Assembly (NCBI GenBank): GCA_945903635.1
Contig: CAMDOT010000009.1
Coordinates: 1-58,240, forward strand
From: Rhizobium sp. Q54
Lineage (GTDB): Bacteria > Pseudomonadota > Alphaproteobacteria > Reyranellales > Reyranellaceae
DNA length: 58,240 bases
Direction of reading: 5' to 3'
The translations under genes and the position numbers were made by a program. Shown here one piece after another: positions 24,877-34,515 of this stretch (position 1 is its first letter; each line of letters starts with the position of its first letter). The notes beneath the pieces are model-generated. The model was given only the letters and a program-made list of their open reading frames with translations. It did not search any database and was not told where the DNA came from.

Positions 24877-26835
24877 TCAGGCGGCGCGCCGGCCCGTCTT
24901 GCCGCCGCCAGTCTTGCCGCCAGTCTTGCCACCACTGGCCTTGCCGCCGCCGGCAGCCTTGGCGCCACCGCGACCGCGCATGGCCCGGGCTTCCTTCTTG
25001 TCGTCCTCGTCGAACAGCGAGGCGAGCTGCTCCATCATGGTGCCGCCCAGCTGGTCGGCGTCGACGATGGTGACGGCCTTGCGGTAGTAGCGCGTGACGT
25101 CGTGGCCGATGCCGATGGCGACCAGCTCGACCGGCGAGCGCGTCTCGATCCAGTCGATGACGTCGCGCAGGTGGCGCTCGAGATAGTTGCCGGGGTTGAC
25201 CGACAGCGTCGAATCGTCGACCGGGGCGCCGTCGGAGATCACCATCATGATCTTGCGCTCTTCGGGGCGCGGCAGCAGGCGGTTGTGTGCCCACAACAGC
25301 GCCTCGCCGTCGATGTTCTCCTTGAGGATACCCTCGCGCAGCATCAGGCCGAGGTTCTTGCGCGCGCGGCGCCACGGCGCGTCGGCCGGCTTGTAGACGA
25401 TGTGGCGCAGGTCGTTGAGGCGGCCAGGATTGGCGGGCTTGCCGGCGGCGAGCCACTGCTCGCGGCTCTGGCCGCCCTTCCAGGCGCGCGTGGTGAAGCC
25501 CAGGATCTCGACCTTCACGCCGCAACGCTCGAGCGTGCGGGCGAGGATGTCGGCGCTCATCGCCGCCACCGTGATCGGCCGGCCACGCATGGAACCCGAA
25601 TTGTCGATCAGCAGCGACACCACGGTGTCGCGGAAATTGGTGTCCTTCTCCATCTTGAAGGACAGCGAGTGCATCGGGTTGGCAACGATGCGCGCCAGCC
25701 GCGCCGCATCGAGCGTGCCCTCGTCGAGGTCGAATTCCCACGACCGGTTCTGCTGCGCCATGAGGCGGCGCTGCAGGCGGTTGGCGAGCTTGCCGATCAC
25801 GCCCTGCAAATGGGCGAGCTGCTGGTCGAGATGGTTGCGCAGGCGGCCCAACTCCTCAGCATCGCACAGCTGGTCGGCATCGACGATCTCGTCGAACTTG
25901 GTCGAATAGGCGTGATATTGCTGGCCCAGCGGCTCGTTGGAGAGGGCGCCCGGGGGCAGCCACGGGCGCTCGGCGCGGCCCGGCTCCTCCTCGTCGCCCG
26001 CACCCATCTGCATCTCGGTCTGAGCCTGGTCGGCCGCCGTCTCGGAGGCGTCCTCCTGTTCGGAGGCGTCCTCGGTTTCCTCGCCCTGGGCGCCATAGCC
26101 CTGGGTCTCGCTCGAATCGCTGTTGTCGTCGCCGGTCTCGTTCGACTGGCCGTCGGCGTTCTCCTGGTCCTGCGAGTCCTCGTTGTCGTCGTCCTGCAGA
26201 TCGGCAGATTCGTCGCCGAGCTTGAGGTCGCGGATGAGCTGGCGTGCGGCCTTGGCGAAGGCCTCCTGGTTGCCGAGCGATTCCTTCAGCTTCTGGAAGT
26301 CGCGGCCGGCGGCGGATTCGACATCGGCCCGCCACAGATCGACCATCGCCTTGGCCGAGTCAGGCGGCGGCGTGCCGAGCAGCTGCTCGCGCGCGATCAG
26401 GCTGATCACGTCGGCGATGGGGGCGTCTTCCTTGGACTTGACGCGGGCATGGCCGCGCTGGTCGGAGCGCTGGCGCCACAGCGCCGAGAGGTTGTCGGCG
26501 ACGCCGGCCATGCGGCGCGCGCCCAGCGCCTCGACACGGACCTGCTCGACCGCCTCGAAGATCGAGCGGGCGGTCTCGCCGCGGGGCACGCGGCGCAGAT
26601 GCGTCTTGCGGTCGTGATGGCGCAGCTTCAACGCCATGGAATCGGCTTCGCCGCGGACGCGGCTCACATCCTCGGCCGGAAGATCGCGGGCCGGCACGGT
26701 GATGCGTGCCTCGCTGCCCAGCAACGAGCCGCCGTCGGGCACGAACGAGACATTCACTTCCTTGCGCGACACCGCCCGCATGGTGGTGGCGGTGACGCGC
26801 CGGAATTCCTCGAGTGGCGTCGAATCCTTGGCCAT
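24877..26835 (-). CDS. cobT: Aerobic cobaltochelatase subunit CobT
   Basis: A 652-residue protein with the typical CobT plan: N-terminal helical part, a very acidic low-complexity region (about 215-300), and a C-terminal von Willebrand A domain with MIDAS motif DNSGSM. With CobS it forms the AAA+ chaperone complex that drives cobalt insertion into hydrogenobyrinic acid diamide by CobN in the aerobic B12 pathway. The extreme C terminus is a Gly/Lys repeat tail ([14 protein letters not shown]). It follows cobS by 12 bp. cobN is not in this window. Confidence 0.96.
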   Translation of the reverse strand: MAKDSTPLEEFRRVTATTMRAVSRKEVNVSFVPDGGSLLGSEARITVPARDLPAEDVSRVRGEADSMALKLRHHDRKTHLRRVPRGETARSIFEAVEQVRVEALGARRMAGVADNLSALWRQRSDQRGHARVKSKEDAPIADVISLIAREQLLGTPPPDSAKAMVDLWRADVESAAGRDFQKLKESLGNQEAFAKAARQLIRDLKLGDESADLQDDDNEDSQDQENADGQSNETGDDNSDSSETQGYGAQGEETEDASEQEDASETAADQAQTEMQMGAGDEEEPGRAERPWLPPGALSNEPLGQQYHAYSTKFDEIVDADQLCDAEELGRLRNHLDQQLAHLQGVIGKLANRLQRRLMAQQNRSWEFDLDEGTLDAARLARIVANPMHSLSFKMEKDTNFRDTVVSLLIDNSGSMRGRPITVAAMSADILARTLERCGVKVEILGFTTRAWKGGQSREQWLAAGKPANPGRLNDLRHIVYKPADAPWRRARKNLGLMLREGILKENIDGEALLWAHNRLLPRPEERKIMMVISDGAPVDDSTLSVNPGNYLERHLRDVIDWIETRSPVELVAIGIGHDVTRYYRKAVTIVDADQLGGTMMEQLASLFDEDDKKEARAMRGRGGAKAAGGGKASGGKTGGKTGGGKTGRRAA

Positions 26836-26847
26836 TCGGCCCTCTTC

Positions 26848-27855
26848 CTAGTGCAGCTTGCCGCCCTTGCCGCTGCTTGCCGGCAATTCCTTGCCGAAGC
26901 AGCGCTGGTAGTACTCGGCCAAGGTGGTGCGCTCGACTTCGTCGCACTTGTTGAGGAAGGTGAGACGGAAGGCAAAGCCGATGTCGCCGCCGAAGATGCG
27001 CGCGTTCTCGGCCCAGGTGATCACCGTACGAGGCGACATCACGGTCGAGATGTCGCCGGCGATGAAGCCCGCGCGGGTGAGATCGGCCAGCGCCACCATG
27101 GCGGAGACGATCTTGCGGCCCTCGTCGTTGTCGTACATCGGCGTCTTGGCGATGACGATGTTCACTTCCTGGTCGTGCGCCAGGTAGTTGAGCGTCGTCA
27201 CGATCGACCAGCGGTCCATCTGGCCCTGGTTGATCTGCTGCGTGCCGTGATAGAGACCGGTGGTGTCGCCGAGGCCGACCGTGTTGGCGGTCGAGAACAG
27301 GCGGAACGACGGATGCGGCCGGATCACCTTGTTCTGGTCGAGCAGGGTGAGCTTGCCCTCGACCTCGAGCACGCGCTGGATCACGAACATCACGTCGGCG
27401 CGGCCGGCGTCGTATTCGTCGAACACCAGCGCCGTCGGGTTCTGCAGCGCCCACGGCAGGATGCCTTCGCGGAATTCGGTGACCTGCTTGCCGTCCTTCA
27501 GGACGATCGCGTCCTTGCCGATCAGGTCGATACGGGAAATGTGGCTGTCGAGGTTGACGCGGATGCAGGGCCAGTTGAGGCGCGCCGCGACCTGCTCGAT
27601 ATGGGTCGACTTGCCCGTGCCGTGATAGCCCTGGACCATGACGCGCCGGTTGTGGGCGAATCCGGCGAGGATCGCCATCGTGGTGTCATGATCGAACAGG
27701 TAGGAGTCGTCGACCTGGGGAACGTGTTCGGTCTGGACGCTGAACGCCGGCACTTCCATGTCGGTGTCGATGCCAAAGAGCTGGCGGGCGGAAACCTTGA
27801 TATCCGGCACGCCCGACACATTCTGCTGGGCCGCGGTCGTCGTAGAAGCCATCAC
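26848..27855 (-). CDS. cobS: Aerobic cobaltochelatase subunit CobS
   Basis: A 335-residue AAA+ ATPase. The Walker A region is [13 protein letters not shown], Walker B is [10 protein letters not shown], and sensor 1 is [10 protein letters not shown], all as in CobS. The ribosome binding site AGGAAC lies before tandem ATG codons at 27855 and 27852. It assembles with CobT and powers the CobN chelatase. No cobalamin riboswitch was recognised in the upstream 109 bp, which instead holds a terminator for the J-protein gene. Confidence 0.96.
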   Translation of the reverse strand: MMASTTTAAQQNVSGVPDIKVSARQLFGIDTDMEVPAFSVQTEHVPQVDDSYLFDHDTTMAILAGFAHNRRVMVQGYHGTGKSTHIEQVAARLNWPCIRVNLDSHISRIDLIGKDAIVLKDGKQVTEFREGILPWALQNPTALVFDEYDAGRADVMFVIQRVLEVEGKLTLLDQNKVIRPHPSFRLFSTANTVGLGDTTGLYHGTQQINQGQMDRWSIVTTLNYLAHDQEVNIVIAKTPMYDNDEGRKIVSAMVALADLTRAGFIAGDISTVMSPRTVITWAENARIFGGDIGFAFRLTFLNKCDEVERTTLAEYYQRCFGKELPASSGKGGKLH

Positions 27856-27870
27856 ACGAGTTCCTACAAA

Positions 27871-27893
27871 ACAAAACCCGCCAAAGTGCGGGC
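27871..27893 (-). terminator. Terminator downstream of the J-domain gene
   Basis: On the minus strand a 5-bp GC stem (27877-27881 with 27888-27892) is followed by TTTTGTTTT. It lies between the J-domain gene and cobS, so the two are probably transcribed separately or with partial read-through. Confidence 0.6.
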
Positions 27894-27964
27894 AAAGTCA
27901 GTCTCGCAGGCCATTTTGTGCACCGCAAGCGGCCAATTGGCAGGGCAGGCCAGCAGAAGCGCGA

Positions 27965-28546
27965 TCACGCGAGGGGAAGGTTTTCCGAAGCTCGCAGAGT
28001 GGAATAGGCGGCGTTGATTTCCTTCAATTTTTCCTCGGCGTCGCGGGCCCCGCCATTGGCGTCCGGATGATGTATTTTGACCAGTTCTTTGTAACGAGAT
28101 TTCACTTCCGCCTGGGTCAACGGCCATGAAAGTTCAAGGACCCCGAGCGCGCTGCGCTCGGCCGGGGTGAGTTGTTCGAGGCCGTCGTTTATGGGCGGCG
28201 GCTTTTCGCCGAGGCCAGCGTCGTCGGCCAGGCCAAACGGGTCATTGATATAGGGGTGGCCATTGCCGCTGCGCCGTGCACCGAGCGGCCAGACGGGCCG
28301 GCGCCAGGTCGTGTCGGCCCGGATGTGGGCCTCTATCTGATCGGCGCCGAGGCCGGCGAAATAGTCCCATTTCTTGTTGTATTCGCGGACGTGCTCGAGA
28401 CAGAACCAGCGATAGTCGTTCAGCCGGTCCCGCGCCCACGGCGCGCGGTATTCGCCCTGCAGCCGGCAGCCGGCCGCCTCGCAGACACGCTGATGCGGCT
28501 GCGTGCCGTTGGCTTCCGTCAAGGGGTTCACTCGCCGTCGCGACAT
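27965..28546 (-). CDS. J-domain (DnaJ-like) protein
   Basis: A 193-residue protein with a J domain at its C terminus (about residues 130-190). The key HPD tripeptide is in KIHHPDANGG, and the preceding helix is VKSRYKELVK. The N-terminal part has CEAAGCRLQGEYRAPW and Cys in FCLEHVREYN, a pattern of a small Cys-containing domain. Such proteins recruit Hsp70, and their position beside cobS and divergent from bolA is a conserved arrangement in this group from memory. The client is unknown. Confidence 0.9.
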   Translation of the reverse strand: MSRRRVNPLTEANGTQPHQRVCEAAGCRLQGEYRAPWARDRLNDYRWFCLEHVREYNKKWDYFAGLGADQIEAHIRADTTWRRPVWPLGARRSGNGHPYINDPFGLADDAGLGEKPPPINDGLEQLTPAERSALGVLELSWPLTQAEVKSRYKELVKIHHPDANGGARDAEEKLKEINAAYSTLRASENLPLA

Positions 28547-28593
28547 TCGTCTAATATGTGTTCTATGGTTTTGCCGGGCAAGTGAGGCGATCG

Positions 28594-28884
28594 ATGGGCA
28601 AGGTGGCGATGGCGATTGACAGCAAGCTCCGGCAGCGGTTCGCGCCGCTGCGCCTTGCCGTGGAGGACGATTCCCAGCGCCATCTCGGCCATGCGGGCTA
28701 CCGGGAAGGTGGCGAGACCCACTTCAATGTCGAGATCGTGTCGGCCGCGTTCGAAGGTCAGGGCCGCGTGGCGCGCCAGCGGCTGGTCTATGCCGCGCTG
28801 AAGGACGAACTCGATGCCGGCCTGCATGCGCTGGCGCTCGTCACGCTCACGCCGGCTGAAGACGCCGCGCGCGGCGCCCGCTAG
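28594..28884 (+). CDS. BolA-family protein
   Basis: ATG 28594 gives 96 residues. The BolA fold is marked by the start IDSKLRQRFAPLRLAVEDDSQRH and by the GETHFNVEIVSAAFEG and RQRLVYAAL segments. These proteins pair with monothiol glutaredoxins and take part in iron-sulfur and redox control. The gene is divergent from the J-domain gene and overlaps the 3' end of the DUF2889 gene by 4 bp on the opposite strand. Confidence 0.94.
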   Translation: MGKVAMAIDSKLRQRFAPLRLAVEDDSQRHLGHAGYREGGETHFNVEIVSAAFEGQGRVARQRLVYAALKDELDAGLHALALVTLTPAEDAARGAR

Positions 28885-29531
28885 CCGTCCAGCTCCATTT
28901 CCTTGCCAGCCGCGGCGGCGCGCACCGCCTCGGCGTCGGGGCCGGTGTAAAAATCCGGCGCCCAGCGCTTCACCACGGCGCCGTCGGCGGCCCAGGCATG
29001 GCAGGTGTCGATGACATAGGGCTTGCGGCGGGGCTTGCCCGCGATCTCGGCCTCGGGCGGATTAGCGCCCGTCTTGGCGCGATGAGCGCGGTTGAGTTCG
29101 CGCGCCTTGCCCGACGACACGGTCTGGAACGCCGTGGTGGCGACCGGCCCCAGCAGTTCGACGATGTGGGTGCAGCCGTGCACGCCGCCCAACCGTTCGC
29201 GGACGGCGCGATGAAAACCGCCGCCGATCCTGAGGCCGATCAGCTTCCTGAAATCGGGCGCGATGTCGCCGCACATCCGGTATGGCGATTTGTCGGTCAC
29301 CGCGTCGACATCGACGATCGTGAACGTGTGGTCGATCGTGAGTCGGATCGACATGTCGTGCACGAAATCGCCGGGCTCGAGCGCGCCGCGCCATTCGTTG
29401 GCGTGTTCGTAGGTCTTCTCGTCGGTGATGCGACCCTCGATGTCCCAGAGTCCGTCGTCGCGGAAGAAGCCCTGACAGACGACGCGGCGCGTATGCAGGT
29501 GCTGTCGCCCGATCGGTGGCGAAAGCGGCAT
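28881..29531 (-). CDS. DUF2889 protein
   Basis: A 216-residue cytoplasmic protein without membrane segments. The pattern LHTRRVVCQGFFRDDGLWDIEG near the start and HDMSIRLTIDHTFTIVDVDA followed by GCTHIVELL are diagnostic of DUF2889. No biochemical function is known for the family. It overlaps bolA tail to tail and lies 42 bp downstream of nothing on its own strand; the CNNM gene further down is also minus strand but ends before it, so this appears to be a single-gene unit. Confidence 0.87.
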   Translation of the reverse strand: MPLSPPIGRQHLHTRRVVCQGFFRDDGLWDIEGRITDEKTYEHANEWRGALEPGDFVHDMSIRLTIDHTFTIVDVDAVTDKSPYRMCGDIAPDFRKLIGLRIGGGFHRAVRERLGGVHGCTHIVELLGPVATTAFQTVSSGKARELNRAHRAKTGANPPEAEIAGKPRRKPYVIDTCHAWAADGAVVKRWAPDFYTGPDAEAVRAAAAGKEMELDG

Positions 29532-29573
29532 GGTTGAACCTCTCGCAGAAAGGATGGGGGATGTTTACCCGGC

Positions 29574-30860
29574 CTATATGGCCGCGGGTGGAACGATGCG
29601 CAACTCGGCGATGCGCGTGCCCTCGCGCTTCAGAATTTCGAAGCGAAACCCGTAAAATGCGTAGGTTTGGCCGACTTCGGGGATGCGGCGGGCTTCGTGC
29701 AGGACCAGCCCGGCGATAGTGATGGCCACGTCCTGGGGCAGGTTCCAGCCGAACTCGCGGTTGAGGTCGCGGATCGGCACGTCACCCTGGCAGATCATGC
29801 TGCCGTCCTCGCGGCGGACGACACCACGCTTGATGGCGTCGTGCTCATCCTCGATGTCGCCCACGATCTCCTCGATGATGTCCTCGAGCGTGACGATGCC
29901 GCGGAGCGCGCCGTATTCGTCGACGACGATGGCGAAGTGCTCGTGGCGGGCGCGGAACGCCTGGAGTTGATCGAACAGAACCGTCGACTCCGGAATGAAC
30001 CAGGGCGGCGTCATCACGTCGTCGATCCTGACCCCCTCGGGACCGCCCGCCGCCTTGACGGCACGGAACAGATCCTTGGCATGCACCACGCCCACGACAT
30101 TGTCGGGCTGGCCGCGGTAGAGCGGAATGCGGGTGTAGGGAGCGGCCAGCGCCTGGGTGACAATCTCGACGGTCGGATGATCGGCGTCGATCAGCACGAC
30201 GTTGCCGCGGTGGGTCATGACGTCGCCTACCGTACGGTCTCCAAGTTCGAGGACCGAGCGCAGCATTGCCTTTTCGTGCGGTGCATCGCCTTCACCCTCG
30301 CCATGCATTTCGATGGCGCCGCGCAGCAGCTCGTTCTGCTCGCCGGCGTCGGGCGTGGAGTCGGTACGTACGTTCATCAATCTGAGGAAGAAGCGCGAGA
30401 TCCAGGCCACGCCGCGCGCCATCGGTCCCAAGATCGCCAGCGTGACCACGATGGACGGCGCCAGGATCAGCGCCACCCGGTCGGCGCGCAACAGCGCCCA
30501 GGTCTTGGGCATCACTTCGGCGAAGATCACGACCAGCACGCCGATCGCGAGCGTGGCGTAGACGACACCGGCTGCGCCGAACAGTGCTGTGAGCACCGCC
30601 GTCGTGAGCGAGGCTGAGAAGATGTTCACGACGTTGTTGCCCAGCAGCACGGCGCTTACCGTCTCGTCCTTGCGATCGAGCAGGTCGTTGACCAAGGTTG
30701 CTCGCTTGTTGCCCTGCTGGGCGAGCCGGTGCATGCGCTGGCGCGAAGCGCCGGTAATCGCCGTTTCCGCCGCCGACAGATAGGCCGCCAGCAGCAGGCA
30801 GAACAGGACCAGTGGGCCGGCGATGTAGAGCGGCACATCGAGGTGAAGGTCGGCTTCCAT
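29574..30860 (-). CDS. CNNM/CorC-type transporter with CBS domains
   Basis: A 428-residue protein of the HlyC/CorC (CNNM) family. It has an N-terminal DUF21 membrane domain with three or four helices (about 10-165, including YLSAAETAITGASRQRM), a tandem CBS pair (about 210-335, VGDVMTHRGNVVLID and VDEYGALRGIVTLEDIIEEIVGD) and a C-terminal CorC/HlyC domain (about 345-425). The family transports or regulates magnesium and other divalent ions. It starts 3 bp after aroB and is likely the last gene of the aroK-aroB operon. Confidence 0.93.
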   Translation of the reverse strand: MEADLHLDVPLYIAGPLVLFCLLLAAYLSAAETAITGASRQRMHRLAQQGNKRATLVNDLLDRKDETVSAVLLGNNVVNIFSASLTTAVLTALFGAAGVVYATLAIGVLVVIFAEVMPKTWALLRADRVALILAPSIVVTLAILGPMARGVAWISRFFLRLMNVRTDSTPDAGEQNELLRGAIEMHGEGEGDAPHEKAMLRSVLELGDRTVGDVMTHRGNVVLIDADHPTVEIVTQALAAPYTRIPLYRGQPDNVVGVVHAKDLFRAVKAAGGPEGVRIDDVMTPPWFIPESTVLFDQLQAFRARHEHFAIVVDEYGALRGIVTLEDIIEEIVGDIEDEHDAIKRGVVRREDGSMICQGDVPIRDLNREFGWNLPQDVAITIAGLVLHEARRIPEVGQTYAFYGFRFEILKREGTRIAELRIVPPAAI

Positions 30861-30863
30861 GGG

Positions 30864-32009
30864 CTAGGCCGCTATGGCGTCGGCAAGCAGGCCGTGCAGC
30901 ACGGTCTCGTCGACCTCACGGCTCACGAAGGCCCCGCCGATGCCGCGTGCCAGGACGAACGCGAGCTTGCCGCCCTCTGCCTTCTTGTCGCCGCGCATGT
31001 GCCCGATCAGGCGGTCGGCGTCCCAGACCCGCCTGTTGTCGCCGCCGATCGACCGCAGGCGAATCGGCAGCCCGACTGCGCCCAGATGGGCCCGCGCGCG
31101 CTGGGCGTCGGCCGCCGGGCAGATCCCGAGCCGGGCCGACAGGTCGAACGCCATCGCCATGCCGGCGCCCACCGCTTCGCCGTGCAGCAGGTCGCGGCCG
31201 AAGCCGGTCTCGGCCTCCAGCGCATGGCCGAAGGTGTGGCCGAGATTGAGGAGGGCGCGCAGATCGGTGGTCTCGCGCTCGTCGGCGGCGACGATGCGTG
31301 CCTTGGAGAGGCAGCTCTGCTCGATCGCGTAGGCGCGGGCGGCGGCGTCGCCGGACAGGACGGCGGCGCCGTTCTTCTCGCACCAGGTGAAGAAGGCCGG
31401 ATCGTCGATCAGCCCGTATTTCGCGACCTCGGCGTAGCCCGCGAGCAGTTCGCGACGGGGCAGGGTGTCGAGCACGGCAGTATCCGCCAGCACCAGCCGT
31501 GGCTGATAGAAGGTGCCCACGAGGTTCTTGCCGTGGCGCGTATTGATGCCGGTCTTGCCGCCGACCGAGGAATCGACCTGGGCGAGCAGCGTTGTCGGCA
31601 CCTGGATGAAGTCGACGCCGCGCAGCAGCACGGAAGCGGCGAAGCCGGTGAGGTCGCCGACAACACCGCCGCCCAGCGCCACCAGCGTGGTCTTGCGGTC
31701 GGGGCGCAGGTCGAGCAGCGCGTTCATCAGCCGGCCGAAGCTTGCGAATTCCTTGCTGCTCTCGCCGGCGGGGACGGTCACGGAAGCTGTCTTGATGCCG
31801 GCTTTCTCGAAGGATGCCGCAAGGCGCGCGCCGTAGAGCGGCGCCACGGTCTCGTCGCTCACGATGGTAACGCGAGGGGCTGCCAGCAGCGGACGCGACA
31901 GCTCGCCTGCACGGTCGATCAGCCCGGGCCCGATGGCGATGTCGTAGCTGCGGCCGGCAAGGTCGACGTGGACAGTGCGCGTGGCGGTGACGGTGCGCGC
32001 GGCGGTCAT
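30864..32009 (-). CDS. aroB: 3-dehydroquinate synthase
   Basis: A 381-residue enzyme of the shikimate pathway. The NAD-binding segment GGGVVGDLTGFAAS, the metal-binding Glu and His residues in EVAKYG and LGHTFGHALE, and the nearby LLHGEAVGAGM are all in place. It converts DAHP to 3-dehydroquinate using NAD and Zn. The start overlaps the aroK stop by 4 bp (ATGA), so the two are translationally coupled. Confidence 0.96.
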   Translation of the reverse strand: MTAARTVTATRTVHVDLAGRSYDIAIGPGLIDRAGELSRPLLAAPRVTIVSDETVAPLYGARLAASFEKAGIKTASVTVPAGESSKEFASFGRLMNALLDLRPDRKTTLVALGGGVVGDLTGFAASVLLRGVDFIQVPTTLLAQVDSSVGGKTGINTRHGKNLVGTFYQPRLVLADTAVLDTLPRRELLAGYAEVAKYGLIDDPAFFTWCEKNGAAVLSGDAAARAYAIEQSCLSKARIVAADERETTDLRALLNLGHTFGHALEAETGFGRDLLHGEAVGAGMAMAFDLSARLGICPAADAQRARAHLGAVGLPIRLRSIGGDNRRVWDADRLIGHMRGDKKAEGGKLAFVLARGIGGAFVSREVDETVLHGLLADAIAA

Positions 32010-32569
32010 GGGCGCGCTCCGGTCGGATGGACCTGCAGATAGTCGCGCAATGCCTCGATCGTCTGCTCGGTCGTGCGGTCGGCGGGCTGGGCGGTCGAAT
32101 CGACGGTGATGTCGGCCTCGGCGTAGATGGGATAACGCTTTGTCATCAGATTATCGAGAATCTCCCTGGGGTCGCCCTTGCGCAAGAGTGGCCGGTGGGT
32201 TCGCCGCCGGACGCGGTCGAACAGGACATCGAGATCGGCGCGCAGCCACACGGTCACTGCCTTGGCACGCATCAGCGCCCGCGTCTCGGGATCCATATAG
32301 GCGCCGCCGCCGGTCGACAGCACTTGCGGCGGTTCGTCGAGCAGGCGGGCGATGACGCGGCGCTCGCCGGCGCGGAACTCGGCCTCGCCGTATTTCTCGA
32401 AGAACTCGCCGATCGTGCAGCCGGCCGCGTGCTCGATCTCGTCGTCGGCGTCGACGAATGGCAAGCCGAGACGCACGGCCAGCCGCTTGCCGATCGCGCT
32501 CTTGCCGGCGCCCATCAGGCCCACGAGGGTGACGGTGCGCGGCACGGAAAAGGGGGGAAAGGCCTCCAT
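32006..32569 (-). CDS. aroK: Shikimate kinase
   Basis: From the ATG at 32569 the protein has 187 residues; another in-frame ATG four codons upstream (32581) is possible. The P-loop is GLMGAGKSAIGKR. Shikimate-binding DADDEIE and FRAGERR and the glycine-rich GGGAY, with the lid region RRRTHRPLL, are present. It phosphorylates shikimate before the EPSP synthase step. It is the first gene of an aroK-aroB-CNNM operon. Confidence 0.96.
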   Translation of the reverse strand: MEAFPPFSVPRTVTLVGLMGAGKSAIGKRLAVRLGLPFVDADDEIEHAAGCTIGEFFEKYGEAEFRAGERRVIARLLDEPPQVLSTGGGAYMDPETRALMRAKAVTVWLRADLDVLFDRVRRRTHRPLLRKGDPREILDNLMTKRYPIYAEADITVDSTAQPADRTTEQTIEALRDYLQVHPTGARP

Positions 32570-32672
32570 GACGAACTGCAAACATGCATGTCGCCCATTC
32601 CGCCCTTGGTTTCAAGCGACCGGGCTCAGTCGGGGCTCAGTCGGGGCACGGTGGGGAGGGCGTGGCGATTGC

Positions 32673-32716
32673 CGCTCCCGGGCAATTGCCTTCAGGCAAT
32701 TGCCGCTTTCGCGGCA
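32673..32716. repeat. Possible fifth, minus-strand double-hairpin element
   Basis: Read on the minus strand, hairpin 1 (32716-32711 with 32706-32701) and hairpin 2 (two GGCAATTGCC blocks, 32704-32695 and 32690-32681) are followed by CCGGGAGCG (32681-32673), which equals the tail of copies A-C. The two hairpins share bases, so they cannot both form fully. The similarity rests mainly on the tail and layout. Confidence 0.4.
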
Positions 32717-32737
32717 GCCGGGTAGTTTGCCCGCGCC

Positions 32738-32917
32738 GTGCCCCTGTTCCGTTCTCGAAACCATTTCCGCGTCCCCACCCTGAGGCTTGGTCCGACGGTG
32801 GCGGTCGTGGTCGTCGGCGCCCTGATTGCCGGTCTGGTCGCGCTCGCCGTTATCGAGCCCCGCCCGCCAATGCGCCATTTCGAGGTTCCCGTGTCCAATG
32901 AACGCTTTGCGCGTTAG
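32738..32917 (+). CDS. Small single-span membrane protein, unknown
   Basis: A GTG-started frame of 59 residues: a basic N terminus (about 20 residues with several Arg), a hydrophobic helix rich in Val/Ala/Leu (about residues 22-42), and a short Pro/Arg tail. The composition fits a small inner-membrane protein with its N terminus inside. Its last seven codons overlap the start of the next gene, suggesting translational coupling. No family is recognised and the start is not supported by a strong ribosome binding site. Confidence 0.5.
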   Translation: MPLFRSRNHFRVPTLRLGPTVAVVVVGALIAGLVALAVIEPRPPMRHFEVPVSNERFAR

Positions 32918-34505
32918 TTTCCTGTCCGCCGTGACCCTTGGCTTGGCCTCGGTCGCGCTGACAGCCTGGGCGCAGACCGCTAATTTCGACGATCGCCCGA
33001 CCGGCTTTCTCTCGGTGCGCCAGGGCGGCATGCCGCTCGATGCCTGGGCCGGCACCTCGCTCGGCACGGCCAAGCGGTTGGTCTCGGCGCTCCAGGCAGC
33101 ACCCCGCAGCCGCGCGCTGCGCGATTTGCAGTTCAAGGTCCTGGTCAGCGAACTCACCCCGCCAGCGGCCGACGGCAGTCCGCCGCCCAGCCTGTTCGCC
33201 CGCAAGGTCGACCGTCTGGCCGCAATGGGCGAGGCCGAGAGCCTGAACGAGATGGCGAGGTCGGCGGGCGGCTATGTCGATCCGGCGATCGCCGCGACCG
33301 TGGCTGACTCCCTGATGATGGCGGGGGAAAAGGACGCCGCTTGCGGAATCGTGCGCAGCCATCCGCTGGTCGAGCCGTTCAAGCGCCGCGCCGACGTCGT
33401 CTGCAAGCTGGTGGCCGGCGACAGTGCCGGCGCGATGGCTGCGGCCGCGCTGTTGCGCGGAAGCGATCCGGCGTTCGCCAAGCTGGTCGAGGTCGCAGCC
33501 GAAGGCCTGTCGCCTTCGGTCGCGCCGCCCACGCTGCTCGACGGCCCGGCGATGGTCATGCTGGATCTCGCCTATGTGCAGCCGCCGGCGTCGGCGCTCA
33601 GGTCGACGCAGCCGCCTCTGATGCGCTCGCTGGTCGCCCATCGCACCCTGCCGATGCCGACGCGGCTCGACATTGCCGAGCGCGGCGAGGCGCTGGCCAT
33701 CATCGAGGCATCGAAACTGGGCGACCTTTATATCGAGGCCCTGCGCGACGGCGTCGTGATGCCGCCGGCGATGGCGCGCCGGGCGCGGCTCGTCGAGGCC
33801 GCACGTCGTGCCTCGAACGCCCAGGAGGTGGTGAATTCGATCATTGCCGTCTACGCCGAGGCGCGGGGCAGTGCGCTGTTTTCCACCGTTGCGCGGGCCA
33901 GCGCCGCCGGCCTGCTCAATATTCCGGCGCAGCCACAGTTCGCCAACATTGCCCAGGAGGCGATGCGCGGGTTCCTGCTGCTGGGCGACAAGCGGCAGAC
34001 CAAGGAATGGACGAAGCTCGCGCTCACGGCCGCACTCAACAATCCCCGCGCCATGGCAGCACTCGACCGGCTGATGCCGCTGGTCGCCATCGCCGGCGTC
34101 GACGATCCCAAGCGGCTGCCACCCGAAGAGGTCAACCGATGGTACGACGTGATGCGCCAGGATGATACGGCGCGCGCGCCGCTGCGCGGCTATCTCCTGC
34201 TAGAACTGTTCCGCGGCACCGGCATCGACGTGCCGCGCGGGTCCACCAACCTGCCCGAAACGCCGCCGGCCGGCGTCCGGCTGGTCTCTCCTCCTGCGGC
34301 TACGATGCAGGCGCTGCAGGCCGCCGCCGCCGGCCGGCGACGCGCCGAGACGGCGTTGCTGGCGTCGATCGCGATCGGCGAGACGCCGCTGGTCGACCTC
34401 AATCCCGCCGCGGTCGGCGTCATCGTCCAGGCGCTGCGCCAGGTCGGCGAGGACCACGCCGGCCGGCTGTTCGCGGTCGAGACGGCGATCGCCCACGGCC
34501 TGTGA
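32898..34505 (+). CDS. Exported helical-repeat protein, unknown
   Basis: ATG 32898 opens a signal peptide (MNALRVSFLSAVTLGLASVAL, cleavage after AWA near residue 24), giving 535 residues. The mature part is almost wholly helical, with short Ala/Leu-rich helices in pairs, as in alpha-solenoid proteins. No catalytic motif is seen. Similar-length exported proteins precede xerD in related genomes from memory. It ends 10 bp before xerD, so cotranscription is likely. A periplasmic scaffold role is a guess. Confidence 0.75.
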   Translation: MNALRVSFLSAVTLGLASVALTAWAQTANFDDRPTGFLSVRQGGMPLDAWAGTSLGTAKRLVSALQAAPRSRALRDLQFKVLVSELTPPAADGSPPPSLFARKVDRLAAMGEAESLNEMARSAGGYVDPAIAATVADSLMMAGEKDAACGIVRSHPLVEPFKRRADVVCKLVAGDSAGAMAAAALLRGSDPAFAKLVEVAAEGLSPSVAPPTLLDGPAMVMLDLAYVQPPASALRSTQPPLMRSLVAHRTLPMPTRLDIAERGEALAIIEASKLGDLYIEALRDGVVMPPAMARRARLVEAARRASNAQEVVNSIIAVYAEARGSALFSTVARASAAGLLNIPAQPQFANIAQEAMRGFLLLGDKRQTKEWTKLALTAALNNPRAMAALDRLMPLVAIAGVDDPKRLPPEEVNRWYDVMRQDDTARAPLRGYLLLELFRGTGIDVPRGSTNLPETPPAGVRLVSPPAATMQALQAAAAGRRRAETALLASIAIGETPLVDLNPAAVGVIVQALRQVGEDHAGRLFAVETAIAHGL

Positions 34506-34515
34506 ATCAGGAGCC

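Noticed and set aside
27841..27964. Cobalamin riboswitch before cobS
   Set aside because: The region is only 109 bp between genes, lacks a B12-box-like conserved core, and contains a terminator for the upstream J-domain gene.
25102..28017. 971-codon open frame on the plus strand
   Set aside because: Antisense to cobT and cobS. The long frame results from high GC at third codon positions; no recognisable protein features.
30729..32042. 437-codon plus-strand frame
   Set aside because: Antisense to aroB, which is clearly coding.
32620..32656. Short direct repeats GGCTCAGTCGGG as a possible CRISPR or iteron start
   Set aside because: Only two copies with no spacer pattern and no cas or replication gene nearby.
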